From positions 62,001 to 126,000 of the forward strand of contig CALUFM010000001.1 in the NCBI GenBank assembly GCA_944319935.1: a stretch of 64,000 bases of DNA, read 5' to 3'. The stretch is from an uncultured Prevotella sp. Its GTDB lineage: Bacteria > Bacteroidota > Bacteroidia > Bacteroidales > Bacteroidaceae. Position 1 is the first letter of the stretch. The number at the start of each line of letters is the position of its first letter. The notes beneath the pieces were generated by a model. It was given only the letters and a program-made list of their open reading frames with translations, was not told the DNA's origin and made no database searches. Shown in pieces: positions 15,836 to 23,708 of this stretch. Position numbers and translations under genes: made by a program.

Positions 15836-18298
15836 TTATCTCAATTCAGCGTTCAACTCTTTCTTCAGATTTGCAATCAGCTTATTCATCATAGAGTCTA
15901 TCTGCTTGTCGTTCAAGGTCTTTTCTTCATCTTGTAATATGAAGTTCACGGCATAGCTCTTTTTACCTTCTGGCAAGTTCTTGCCTTCATACACATCGAA
16001 CAGTTCTACGCTCTTCAGGTATTTCTTTTCAGTCTGCCGTGCTATTCGTTCAATCTCGCTGAACTTCACATTTTTATCAAGAAGCAATGCCAAGTCACGG
16101 CTCACAGCCGGATATTTGCTGATTTCATGATAACTTACGGTCTTTTTGCTTGCCATCTTCACCACAGAGTTCCACCATATATCGGCATAATATACAGGGT
16201 TCCCGATATCGACTTTTTTCAGCAGGCGCGTGTTCAAGACGCCAAGTTCAGCCAAGACATTGCCATTGCGGTCTTCAAGAACAAGGCCGCTGTCGAAAAT
16301 ATTATTGTCGTTAGCCTTGACGATTATCATGCGGTCGGCAATTCCAACCCTCCTGAATATATTGTCAACGTATGCTTTCAGCTCATAAATGGAAGTGTCT
16401 TCATCAGGATGCGCCCAATTGCCGGATACACGTTTGCCTGTAAGCCAAAGTCCGACATGAGTCTCTTCGCTGTAAGCGCGCATCGGGTTCTCCTTGTCTT
16501 GTTTGTTTGGATAGAACTTATAAACATTGCCTACCTCAAAGAAATGAAGGTCGGCGTTCTTCCTATTGGCATTGTAAGCAATGCTTTCAAGACCGCCAAA
16601 GAGCAAAGTTTGGCGCATAACGCCCAAATCAGAACTCAGCGGGTTCATGATTCTTACAAGGTTTTCAGCCGGATATTTGTTCAAGTCCGTATAATACGCA
16701 GCCTTTGTAAGTGAGTTGTTCATTATTTCGCTGAATCCGCAACCGACGAGCTGTCCGCCTATCATGTCCTCCAACTTGTGCTTGTTGTCCTCATAGCCTT
16801 TTATCACAAGCGAACTCTTTAGCTGCGTAGGAATCTCCACATTGTTGTATCCGTAAATGCGCAGTATGTCTTCCACGACATCGCAAGGCCGCTGAACATC
16901 TACGCGGTAAGGCGGGACGCTTAGTTCTATGCCATTTTCGTCTTCCTTTTCAATCTTCATGTCAAGGCTTGTCACAATGTCCTTTATCATTTCTGCCGAC
17001 AAGTCCTTGCCAATCAGGCTGTTTACATAGTTGTAGTTCAACGAGACCTTGAAGTCACTCATTGGCTCGGGATAAACATCCTTGATTTCCATGGAGACTT
17101 TGCCACCGGCAAGCTCCTTGCACATTATCGCAGCCTGCTTCAATGCGTAAATAACGCCATTGGGGTCGATGCCGCGCTCGAAGCGGAAAGACGCATCTGT
17201 ACTCAAGCCGTGGCGTCGTGCGCTCTTGCGTATCCATGTAGGATGAAAATACGCACTTTCAAGCACTACGTTCTTTGTAGTCTCGTATGTTCCGCTGCCC
17301 TTTCCTCCGAATACGCCGGCGATACACATTGCCTCTTCCGTATTGCAAATTGCGAGGTCATGCGTCCCCAATTTATGCTCAACGCCATCAAGCGTGACAA
17401 ACGGCGTGCCTTCAGGCATCGTTTTTACGATTATGTGATGACCTGTAACCATGTCTGCGTCAAAACAGTGCAACGGCTGTCCATAAGCCATCATTATATA
17501 ATTCGTTATATCGACGATATTGTTTATCGGGCGAAGACCTATGACACGGAGCTTTTCTTGCAGCCATGACGGACTTTCCTTTACTTCGCAACCTGTTATG
17601 CTGACGCAAGCGTAACGCTTGCAAGCATCCTGGTTCTCGATGGTGACATCTATCGGCAGGCTGGTATCGTCTACCGAAAACTTGTCACAGTCAGGGCGAT
17701 GCAATGATGTCTCATATCCGTTGCGCAGCAACCATGCGTAAAGGTCTCTCGCCACGCCCCAATGTGACAGTGCGTCCGCACGGTTGGCCGTTATGTCTAT
17801 TTCTATCAACCAGTCGCTTTCCAGATGATAATACTCCGCAGCCGGCTGTCCTATCTTTGCGTCATCGGGCAATACGATAATGCCGTCATGGCTTGTGCCT
17901 ACGCCAATCTCGTCCTCGGCGCATATCATGCCAAAGCTTTCTACGCCACGGAGCTTGGATTTCTTGATGGTGAATTCTTTGTCGCCGTCATAAAGCACGC
18001 AGCCCAAGTCTGCGACAATGACTTTCTGTCCGGCAGCGACATTGGGCGCGCCACATACGATTTGCGACGGTGTCTCACGCCCCAGGTCAACAGTAGTGAC
18101 ATGCAAGTGGTCTGAATTTGGATGGGCTTCACATGTCAACACCTTGCCGACATACAGTCCTTTCAATCCGCCTTTTACACTTTGGACTTCCTCTAAAGAA
18201 TCAACCTCAAGACCTATTGAAGTAAGAGCGTCTGAGACTTCTTGCGGCGTCAAGTCAAAGTCAACATACTCTTTAAGCCATTTGTAAGATATATTCAT
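15836..18298 (-). CDS. pheT: Phenylalanyl-tRNA synthetase beta subunit
   Basis: PheT forms the alpha2-beta2 PheRS with PheS and charges tRNA-Phe; the beta subunit carries the editing site. The 820-residue protein starts MNISYKWLKEYVDF, has the EMAP-II-like tRNA-binding domain (residues 40-155, with CGAPNVAAGQKVIVADLGC and GMICAEDEIGVG), the B3/B4 editing domain, the B5 domain, and the anticodon-binding FDX-ACB domain at the end (ISKYPAVSRDLALLLDKNVK). pheS is not adjacent, so the genes are split, as in many Bacteroidetes. The leader upstream is about 110 bases and is described separately. Confidence 0.97.
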   Translation of the reverse strand: MNISYKWLKEYVDFDLTPQEVSDALTSIGLEVDSLEEVQSVKGGLKGLYVGKVLTCEAHPNSDHLHVTTVDLGRETPSQIVCGAPNVAAGQKVIVADLGCVLYDGDKEFTIKKSKLRGVESFGMICAEDEIGVGTSHDGIIVLPDDAKIGQPAAEYYHLESDWLIEIDITANRADALSHWGVARDLYAWLLRNGYETSLHRPDCDKFSVDDTSLPIDVTIENQDACKRYACVSITGCEVKESPSWLQEKLRVIGLRPINNIVDITNYIMMAYGQPLHCFDADMVTGHHIIVKTMPEGTPFVTLDGVEHKLGTHDLAICNTEEAMCIAGVFGGKGSGTYETTKNVVLESAYFHPTWIRKSARRHGLSTDASFRFERGIDPNGVIYALKQAAIMCKELAGGKVSMEIKDVYPEPMSDFKVSLNYNYVNSLIGKDLSAEMIKDIVTSLDMKIEKEDENGIELSVPPYRVDVQRPCDVVEDILRIYGYNNVEIPTQLKSSLVIKGYEDNKHKLEDMIGGQLVGCGFSEIMNNSLTKAAYYTDLNKYPAENLVRIMNPLSSDLGVMRQTLLFGGLESIAYNANRKNADLHFFEVGNVYKFYPNKQDKENPMRAYSEETHVGLWLTGKRVSGNWAHPDEDTSIYELKAYVDNIFRRVGIADRMIIVKANDNNIFDSGLVLEDRNGNVLAELGVLNTRLLKKVDIGNPVYYADIWWNSVVKMASKKTVSYHEISKYPAVSRDLALLLDKNVKFSEIERIARQTEKKYLKSVELFDVYEGKNLPEGKKSYAVNFILQDEEKTLNDKQIDSMMNKLIANLKKELNAELR

Positions 18299-18439
18299 TT
18301 TTTAGAATTTTGGTTATAAATACATCACAAACCCATAATGGCCAAAACGGAAAGTGGAAAAAGCTTCCACTCCATTTTATTAAAAGGTTTGCAGCATCTA
18401 ATTTGACGAGCGCAAAAGTACTAATTTTTGTCCATCCAT
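18299..18439 (-). promoter_or_regulatory. pheT promoter and leader with a 16-codon reading frame and hairpin
   Basis: TACTTTTG on the minus strand (18413-18420), with TTG 16 bases upstream (18437-18439), gives a likely start near 18408 and a leader of about 110 bases. Within it lies a small frame with ATG at 18375 and TGA at 18325, encoding MEWKLFPLSVLAIMGL. Its beginning overlaps a hairpin with arms GTGGAA/TTCCAC (18354-18359 and 18365-18370), followed on the minus strand by TTTCCGTTTT. This arrangement could allow attenuation, but the peptide has only one Phe codon, so the idea is weak. Confidence 0.4.
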
Positions 18440-18550
18440 ACAAGCGTTTCGGGCAAAAACTAAGAGTTTGACTTGTTTGGAATATGCATATAAAATCAAT
18501 CGCAATCCAAGCCTGGAGGCATATTGGGATTTTGATACGGTTCAAACACA

Positions 18551-18674
18551 ATGCGGTGCGAAATGTGTTAAAACCTAAACGACAAAAACATGCGTGGTAA
18601 AAAGCCGCATATCAACGCATAAAAGGTTGCCTTTTAAGCAGTAAAAGGCAACCTTTTGCGACATGAAACGCCAC
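18551..18674. repeat. Intergenic palindromic repeat, site C
   Basis: The gap 18440-18769 has no gene. It holds a perfect 16-base-pair hairpin (18621-18636 with 18642-18657) with loop AGCAG; counted by its outer 10-base arms the spacer is 17 bases, as at sites A, B and D. Flanking words GCCGCATAT and GACATGAAACGCCACC recur in part at sites A, B and E. It lies 3' of the aminotransferase gene and upstream of the pheT promoter. A terminator role for the aminotransferase operon is possible, but the T run after the stem is only TTTT within the arm itself. Confidence 0.65.
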
Positions 18675-18769
18675 CTGCTCCTAACACGTTGACTTACAAT
18701 AAGATAAGCATGCGTTATTTCAATCCATCAAAGACACGTGGCAAAGGCCTATATACGCCAATATGCGAA

Positions 18770-20080
18770 CTAAGCCTGGTGGTTGGCTTCAAATATGGCC
18801 ATGCGTTTATCCAACTCTTCCATCTGCCTGTCTTCTATGAATGAAGTGCATACACGCAATCCTTGTTGACTGCTGCCTGTAGTGGAAAGGCAAATGGCAC
18901 TTACGCCATAATACATCAGCTCTAAAGACAACTGTCCGCCCGTCATGCCGGGATAGCCGATGGTGAAATAAAAACCGTCCGCCAAGTCTTCGTCCAAGTC
19001 CTTGTCGTATACGATGTAAAATCCGTGCTTCTTGAATATTCTTTTTAGTTCGTGGGCGCGCTGGCCATAAATTCCGGTTTCACGCCTGAAGTCGTAAGTG
19101 CCGTCAGACGCGGCTTTCAGCATTGCCGCCATGGCATATTGCGCGCTGTGGCTCGTTCCTGATGACAGGGCATAAAGCATTCTGGTGGAATACACCAAGC
19201 CAAACGGCAGTCCTTCATATCTTGCGTCCAAGTCTGCATAATGACGATGGAACAGCTTGTTGCTGATACAAACAACGCCTATGCGCTCACCAGCATAACT
19301 GAAAGCCTTGCTTCCGCTAATGAGCAACATGCAATTGTCTGTGTAACGTGCGACTGTTGCTTGATATGGCGGATTGAATGGGGTGCTGAGGTCTTTGCGG
19401 AAATCCATGGCAAAATAGGCGAGGTCTTCCATTACTACCGTATCATATTTGGTTGACAGCTCTCCGATAATCCTAAGTTCGTCTTCATTGAAACAAATCC
19501 ATGAAGGATTGTTGGGGTTACTGTAAACAATGGCGCAAATGTTTCCCTTGTCCAAATAGCTCTCAAGCTTGGTGCGGAGTTTTTCGCCCCTATAATCATA
19601 AACGTCAAAAGTTTCGTACTTCACGCCTAACACCTGTAACTGCATTTTCTGTACGGGGAACCCAGGGTCGATGAAAAGTACGGTGTCTTTCTTTTTGTCA
19701 CTTTGGGAACAGGTAAGGAATGAAGCAAACGTTCCTTGCATGCTTCCGCATACAGGTATGCAACCTTCGGCGTCTACGTCAACTCCAATGAAAGCTTTCA
19801 CAAAGCGTGATGCCTCTTCTTTCAATTTGGGATAGCCTTGTATGTCTGGATAAGAATGCGCGATTCCACCTTGAAGGGCTTTTATTTGCGCCTCCACTCC
19901 TACATGTGAGGCGGGTAGGCCTGGTATGCCCATTTCCAATTTAATGAATTCTATTCCCGTCTCCTTTTCTGCGTATGCCGCAACGGATTTGACTTCCCTT
20001 ATGGTCGCTTTCTCAAAATCCTGTATTCCAAAGTCATGAATGGCCTTGTCTATGATTTCTTTGTTTATCGGTGTTTGCAT
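18770..20080 (-). CDS. Class I/II PLP-dependent aminotransferase
   Basis: The 436-residue enzyme has the fold type I pattern: SYPDIQGYPKLKEEASRFVK near residue 75, SNPNNPSW near 190, and the PLP lysine in LLISGSKAFSYAGERIG near residue 250, with an arginine in GLRVCTSF near the end. The start was set at the ATG at 20080 (MQTPINKEIIDKAI); the frame continues 13 codons upstream but without a plausible start. It lies 67 bases downstream of iorB on the same strand. With iorAB, an aromatic amino acid substrate is likely: the aminotransferase would convert Phe, Tyr or Trp to the aryl pyruvate that IorAB uses, or the reverse. Substrate is inferred from context only. Confidence 0.82.
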   Translation of the reverse strand: MQTPINKEIIDKAIHDFGIQDFEKATIREVKSVAAYAEKETGIEFIKLEMGIPGLPASHVGVEAQIKALQGGIAHSYPDIQGYPKLKEEASRFVKAFIGVDVDAEGCIPVCGSMQGTFASFLTCSQSDKKKDTVLFIDPGFPVQKMQLQVLGVKYETFDVYDYRGEKLRTKLESYLDKGNICAIVYSNPNNPSWICFNEDELRIIGELSTKYDTVVMEDLAYFAMDFRKDLSTPFNPPYQATVARYTDNCMLLISGSKAFSYAGERIGVVCISNKLFHRHYADLDARYEGLPFGLVYSTRMLYALSSGTSHSAQYAMAAMLKAASDGTYDFRRETGIYGQRAHELKRIFKKHGFYIVYDKDLDEDLADGFYFTIGYPGMTGGQLSLELMYYGVSAICLSTTGSSQQGLRVCTSFIEDRQMEELDKRMAIFEANHQA

Positions 20081-20147
20081 ATTTGTCGTATTTAAATTTA
20101 ATGAGAGCCAAAGCCGCATGGCTTAGCTCTCATTATCTATTTCACGG

Positions 20148-20729
20148 TTAAATCTTTCCACTGTTTTCAATGCCTATGGCAAGGGCCTTGATGTTTGCAT
20201 CCACCACACTTTCGCCTTTTCGTTCAAAGACACGGCGTATGGCGGCTTCAATCTTGTCGCGTTCCAAGCCAATCGCATCCAATGCCGCTCCAAGCAATAT
20301 GACATTCGCCGAGCGTGGCACGCCATTGTCTTTCGCCAACTTCTCAATGTCCAACATCACAACATTGCCAAGTTTGGCGTATTCGGCTTTTATGTCTTCC
20401 ATTGCCGGATAATTGGGAATGTTTACAAACGGGACACTTGATGTAATTATCCATCCTTTGTCTTTGTTCAGATACGGCAGATAACGCAAAGCTTCCATTG
20501 GTTCCATGGATATTACTACATCCGCACCGTTTAACGCTATGAGGTCGCTGTGTATCGGTGAGGATGATATGCGCAAGTTGCTTTGCACGTCTCCGCCGCG
20601 CTGCGACATTCCGTGAACTTCGGCTTGTTTTATGTTGAGCCCTTCCTTCATTGCGGCTTTTCCAATGATGGTGGCTATTGACAGGATGCCTTGTCCCCCT
20701 ACTCCACAAAGAATTATGTCTGTTTTCAT
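20148..20729 (-). CDS. iorB: Indolepyruvate ferredoxin oxidoreductase beta subunit
   Basis: IorB is the gamma-type subunit of the 2-oxoacid oxidoreductase that decarboxylates aryl pyruvates to aryl-acetyl-CoA with ferredoxin, or runs in reverse to make aromatic amino acids from aryl acetates. The 193-residue protein starts MKTDIILCGVGGQGIL, the CoA/nucleotide-binding opening of the family, followed by AEVHGMSQRGGDVQSNLRIS. The start at 20729 overlaps the iorA stop by four bases (ATGA), indicating translational coupling. The frame is open upstream but would run into iorA. Confidence 0.92.
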   Translation of the reverse strand: MKTDIILCGVGGQGILSIATIIGKAAMKEGLNIKQAEVHGMSQRGGDVQSNLRISSSPIHSDLIALNGADVVISMEPMEALRYLPYLNKDKGWIITSSVPFVNIPNYPAMEDIKAEYAKLGNVVMLDIEKLAKDNGVPRSANVILLGAALDAIGLERDKIEAAIRRVFERKGESVVDANIKALAIGIENSGKI

Positions 20730-22339
20730 TTTTTTTGTCCTCCTTTTTGTTTCTTTTCCCTGAGATGCCGTTGCAATGTCTGCATACATTCGCGGCACGG
20801 AATGATAACACTTACTCCATGATAGTTTATCTCTTCACGCAATATTTTTTCTATCTCGGGCATGTTCTGCGGTAATGGAATAACTGTTTTCAAATGCTCA
20901 TCGCTCAATCCAAGACCTCGGCAGATTGCCTCCAACTTGTTAGTTCCGGCTGAATTTTGTCCGCCTGTCATGGCGGTTGTAAGGTTGTCGCTGATTATAA
21001 CAGTTATATCTGCATTTTCATTAATCGCATCCAACAAGCCAGTCATCCCTGAATGTGTGAATGTAGAGTCGCCAATAACCGCCACCGCGGGCCATTGTCC
21101 TGCGTCAGATGCACCTTTGGCCATGGTGATGCTCGCACCCATATCCACAGTGGAATGCAATGCCTTGTAAGGTGGTAGTGCGCCAAGCGTGTAGCAACCG
21201 ATATCGCCAAAAACTCTTGCATTTGGATAATCTTTCAATACATCATTCAAGGCCGCATACACGTTTCTGTGTCCGCAACCTTGGCAGAGTGCCGGCGGAC
21301 GTGGAACTGTATATTCACTTTTCGCATGGCAATCTCCAATCGGCAAGCCTAATGCCTTTTTCACAATGTCTGGTGTAAGTTCGCCAGTACGTGGTAAATC
21401 ACCTGTGAATTTGCCTTTTATCACGGCGTTGCCTGGCATTATCCCGTTAAGGGAATCCTCAATGAACGGTTGCCCCTCTTCAATCACAAGCACATTGTCG
21501 CATTCTTCTGTCATTTTGCGCATAAGCTGCTTGGGTAATGGATAGTGGCTTATTTTCAATACAGGGTAAGGACAACCCTCTGGGAAACATTCATTTAAGT
21601 AGTTTATGCCTATTCCGCCGGTTATAATGCCCAACGAATGGTCGCTGCTGTCTGTAAAACAATTGAATTTGCTTTCAACGGCATCACGTTCCAATTCTTT
21701 TTGCTGCGCAGTCACAATGTCGTTACGCCGACGCGCCATGGCAGGCAATAGCACCCACTCGCTTGATTTGGCGTCATAATTCATTTTGTTTTGCTCTCTT
21801 GCGTTTTCACGTATTTCAACAACAGCCCTGCTATGAGCCATTCTTGTCGTTACACGCATCAATACAGGCAGATGTACACGCTCGCTGTAATCAAAAGCGG
21901 CATGAACCATGTCGTAAGCTTCTTGTTGGTTTGACGGTTCAAAACATGGTATCATGGCGAACTTGGCATAGAAGCGGCTGTCCTGTTCATTTTGTGACGA
22001 ATGCATTGACGGGTCGTCAGCGACAAGCACAATGATGCCGCCATTAGTACCTGTAATTGCTGAATTTACAAACGGGTCAGCACAAACATTAAGGCCGACA
22101 TGCTTCATGCACACCAACGCTCTTTTACCCATGAACGACATTCCCAACGCTTCTTCCATTGCGGTTTTCTCGTTGGTGGACCAAATTCTGTGGATGTTGC
22201 GTTCTTTCGCAACCTGCGAATTTTGTATATACTCCGTTATTTCCGTGGACGGAGTGCCCGGATAAGCATAGACACCGCTTAAACCAGCGTCAATGGCAGC
22301 TTGGGCAATAGCTTCATCTCCTAATAATAATTTTTTCAT
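20726..22339 (-). CDS. iorA: Indolepyruvate ferredoxin oxidoreductase alpha subunit, lacking the ferredoxin tail
   Basis: The 537-residue protein has the pyrimidine-binding domain at the start (GVYAYPGTPSTEITEYIQ), the core domain, and the thiamine diphosphate domain from about residue 370 with CQGCGHRNVYAALNDV and GDSTFTHSGMTGLLDAINEN. Full-length IorA ends with an 8-cysteine ferredoxin domain for two [4Fe-4S] clusters. Here the protein ends soon after VIIPCRECMQTLQ with a basic tail, so these clusters are missing. Electron transfer must then go directly to an external ferredoxin or through another subunit. I recall similarly short forms in Bacteroidales but cannot check. It is the first gene of the iorA-iorB-aminotransferase operon. 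Confidence 0.92.
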   Translation of the reverse strand: MKKLLLGDEAIAQAAIDAGLSGVYAYPGTPSTEITEYIQNSQVAKERNIHRIWSTNEKTAMEEALGMSFMGKRALVCMKHVGLNVCADPFVNSAITGTNGGIIVLVADDPSMHSSQNEQDSRFYAKFAMIPCFEPSNQQEAYDMVHAAFDYSERVHLPVLMRVTTRMAHSRAVVEIRENAREQNKMNYDAKSSEWVLLPAMARRRNDIVTAQQKELERDAVESKFNCFTDSSDHSLGIITGGIGINYLNECFPEGCPYPVLKISHYPLPKQLMRKMTEECDNVLVIEEGQPFIEDSLNGIMPGNAVIKGKFTGDLPRTGELTPDIVKKALGLPIGDCHAKSEYTVPRPPALCQGCGHRNVYAALNDVLKDYPNARVFGDIGCYTLGALPPYKALHSTVDMGASITMAKGASDAGQWPAVAVIGDSTFTHSGMTGLLDAINENADITVIISDNLTTAMTGGQNSAGTNKLEAICRGLGLSDEHLKTVIPLPQNMPEIEKILREEINYHGVSVIIPCRECMQTLQRHLREKKQKGGQKK

Positions 22340-22398
22340 CCTATTAGATTTATTACAACGATTATTAATGTTTCAGTATGCTTTTCAAGTATTTAAAC

Positions 22399-22446
22399 AA
22401 GTGTTTGCCGAATGTTGTCTTCATGAATCACATCCGGCAAACACTT
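22399..22446 (-). terminator. Terminator after the DUF4861 gene
   Basis: Arms AAGTGTTTGCCG and CGGCAAACACTT (22399-22410 and 22435-22446) pair over 12 bases, followed after one mismatch by four more pairs; the loop is 14 bases. On the minus strand the stem is followed by GTTTAAATACTT. It begins 9 bases after the DUF4861 stop and separates that operon from iorA. Confidence 0.75.
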
Positions 22447-22455
22447 ACATTGTAA

Positions 22456-23679
22456 TTATTTTACAATGGCTTTGAGAGGTACATGCAATGCGTTAAGAGT
22501 CTCTTCCGCACGCAATTTCCATTCATTCAAAGTGCGAACATCGTTTTTGCTCCATGCCGAACCAAAATAATAAGTGTATTTCTCGTTTGGCTGATAAGTT
22601 ATCATTCCGACACCATGACCTGAATTGCCATTTGAGGGTGTATCATACATCATGACTTTGGTCGCCTTTACACCGTTGGGGAACAACACTCCGACATAAA
22701 TCTGGAAATTTTGTTTTGCCGGGTTGTCTGTCGGGTCAGCATAAAGCACATAATTTTCTCCTGTAAGTATGCTTTTGGTGTCTTCTGCATGAATAACGAC
22801 TCCTGCCACCATGTCACGCGGTTTGGTCAATCCCTCATACCATACTGTCATCTTATTGAAATTACTTCCTTTGTCACAGCTTATGATACGGTGTTCCACA
22901 ACGTTTTTGTCTTCACCGATTGCAAACGGATTATAATCCAACTGAACCGTGAAACGCAACGGCCCATTGTCCAAAATCTTATATGTCTTGTAGCAATAAG
23001 GCATGATTATCTCATTTCCATCCATCAATGCCGGAGTGCCACAACCCAGTGTCGGACCCACCTTATAGCAGTCAAGCCCATATCCATGGTCATAATGGTA
23101 TGTGGTTTCCTGTTCCAAATCAAGAGCTTCAGCCGTTTTGCCAGCTTTCTTCAATTCTTCTATCTTGGAATGGTTTGAAAGTTCTGTAACATAACGCTTG
23201 TCAACTTCAAGGTCTGGGGTGTTTTTCACCCAAACGTCAATGCCGAATGCTTTTTCTCCTGTACGCTGTAAGGCAGGGCCGTATACACGGTAAGCTGTTC
23301 GGTCATTTTCCCATGCAATGTCGTCAACGCGCTCTGGATACTGTTTTCCACATACAAACGTCTTCATCGGTTTCGGTTCACCTGGCTCAACAGTGAATTC
23401 GGCAGAACCTTTTGGGCGTACACTTGCGTCTATCAGCAATTTTCCGTCATACGTAACTTGATATGCGATTTGCTGCCCCAAGGCATTTTTGACGATAAAA
23501 GGCTCGCCTTGCTTTATTCCCAATTTACCGTAAATGTCCTTAACAGGCATCTCCACCAGTTCCTGACGCTGCACGTTGCCTTTGTTTTCAACCGTAATGG
23601 TCACATTGTCCGCAGCGACCGACAACGGCGCAAACATCAAGCTTAACGCCATTGCATAAAATGATTTGGATGTTCTCAT
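22456..23679 (-). CDS. DUF4861 family secreted protein
   Basis: The 407-residue protein has a signal peptide (MRTSKSFYAMALSLMFAPLSVAA) and fits the DUF4861 family of Bacteroidetes, predicted beta-sandwich proteins often found near polysaccharide-utilisation genes. Visible conserved segments include DNGPLRFTVQLDYNPF, HYDHGYGLDCYKVGPTLGCG and YYFGSAWSKNDV near the C-terminus. A carbohydrate-related, perhaps lyase or hydrolase, role is only inferred from typical neighbourhoods; no susC/susD pair is nearby here. It starts 29 bases after the DPP-IV-like gene and is probably cotranscribed with it. I recognise the family with fair confidence but not its reaction. Confidence 0.75.
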   Translation of the reverse strand: MRTSKSFYAMALSLMFAPLSVAADNVTITVENKGNVQRQELVEMPVKDIYGKLGIKQGEPFIVKNALGQQIAYQVTYDGKLLIDASVRPKGSAEFTVEPGEPKPMKTFVCGKQYPERVDDIAWENDRTAYRVYGPALQRTGEKAFGIDVWVKNTPDLEVDKRYVTELSNHSKIEELKKAGKTAEALDLEQETTYHYDHGYGLDCYKVGPTLGCGTPALMDGNEIIMPYCYKTYKILDNGPLRFTVQLDYNPFAIGEDKNVVEHRIISCDKGSNFNKMTVWYEGLTKPRDMVAGVVIHAEDTKSILTGENYVLYADPTDNPAKQNFQIYVGVLFPNGVKATKVMMYDTPSNGNSGHGVGMITYQPNEKYTYYFGSAWSKNDVRTLNEWKLRAEETLNALHVPLKAIVK

Positions 23680-23708
23680 GTCTTTTTATTTTTATTAGTA
23701 GTCTGTGC

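Noticed and set aside
18656..18844. 62-codon plus-strand frame near site C
   Set aside because: It runs antisense into the end of the aminotransferase gene and starts inside the repeat; a shadow frame.
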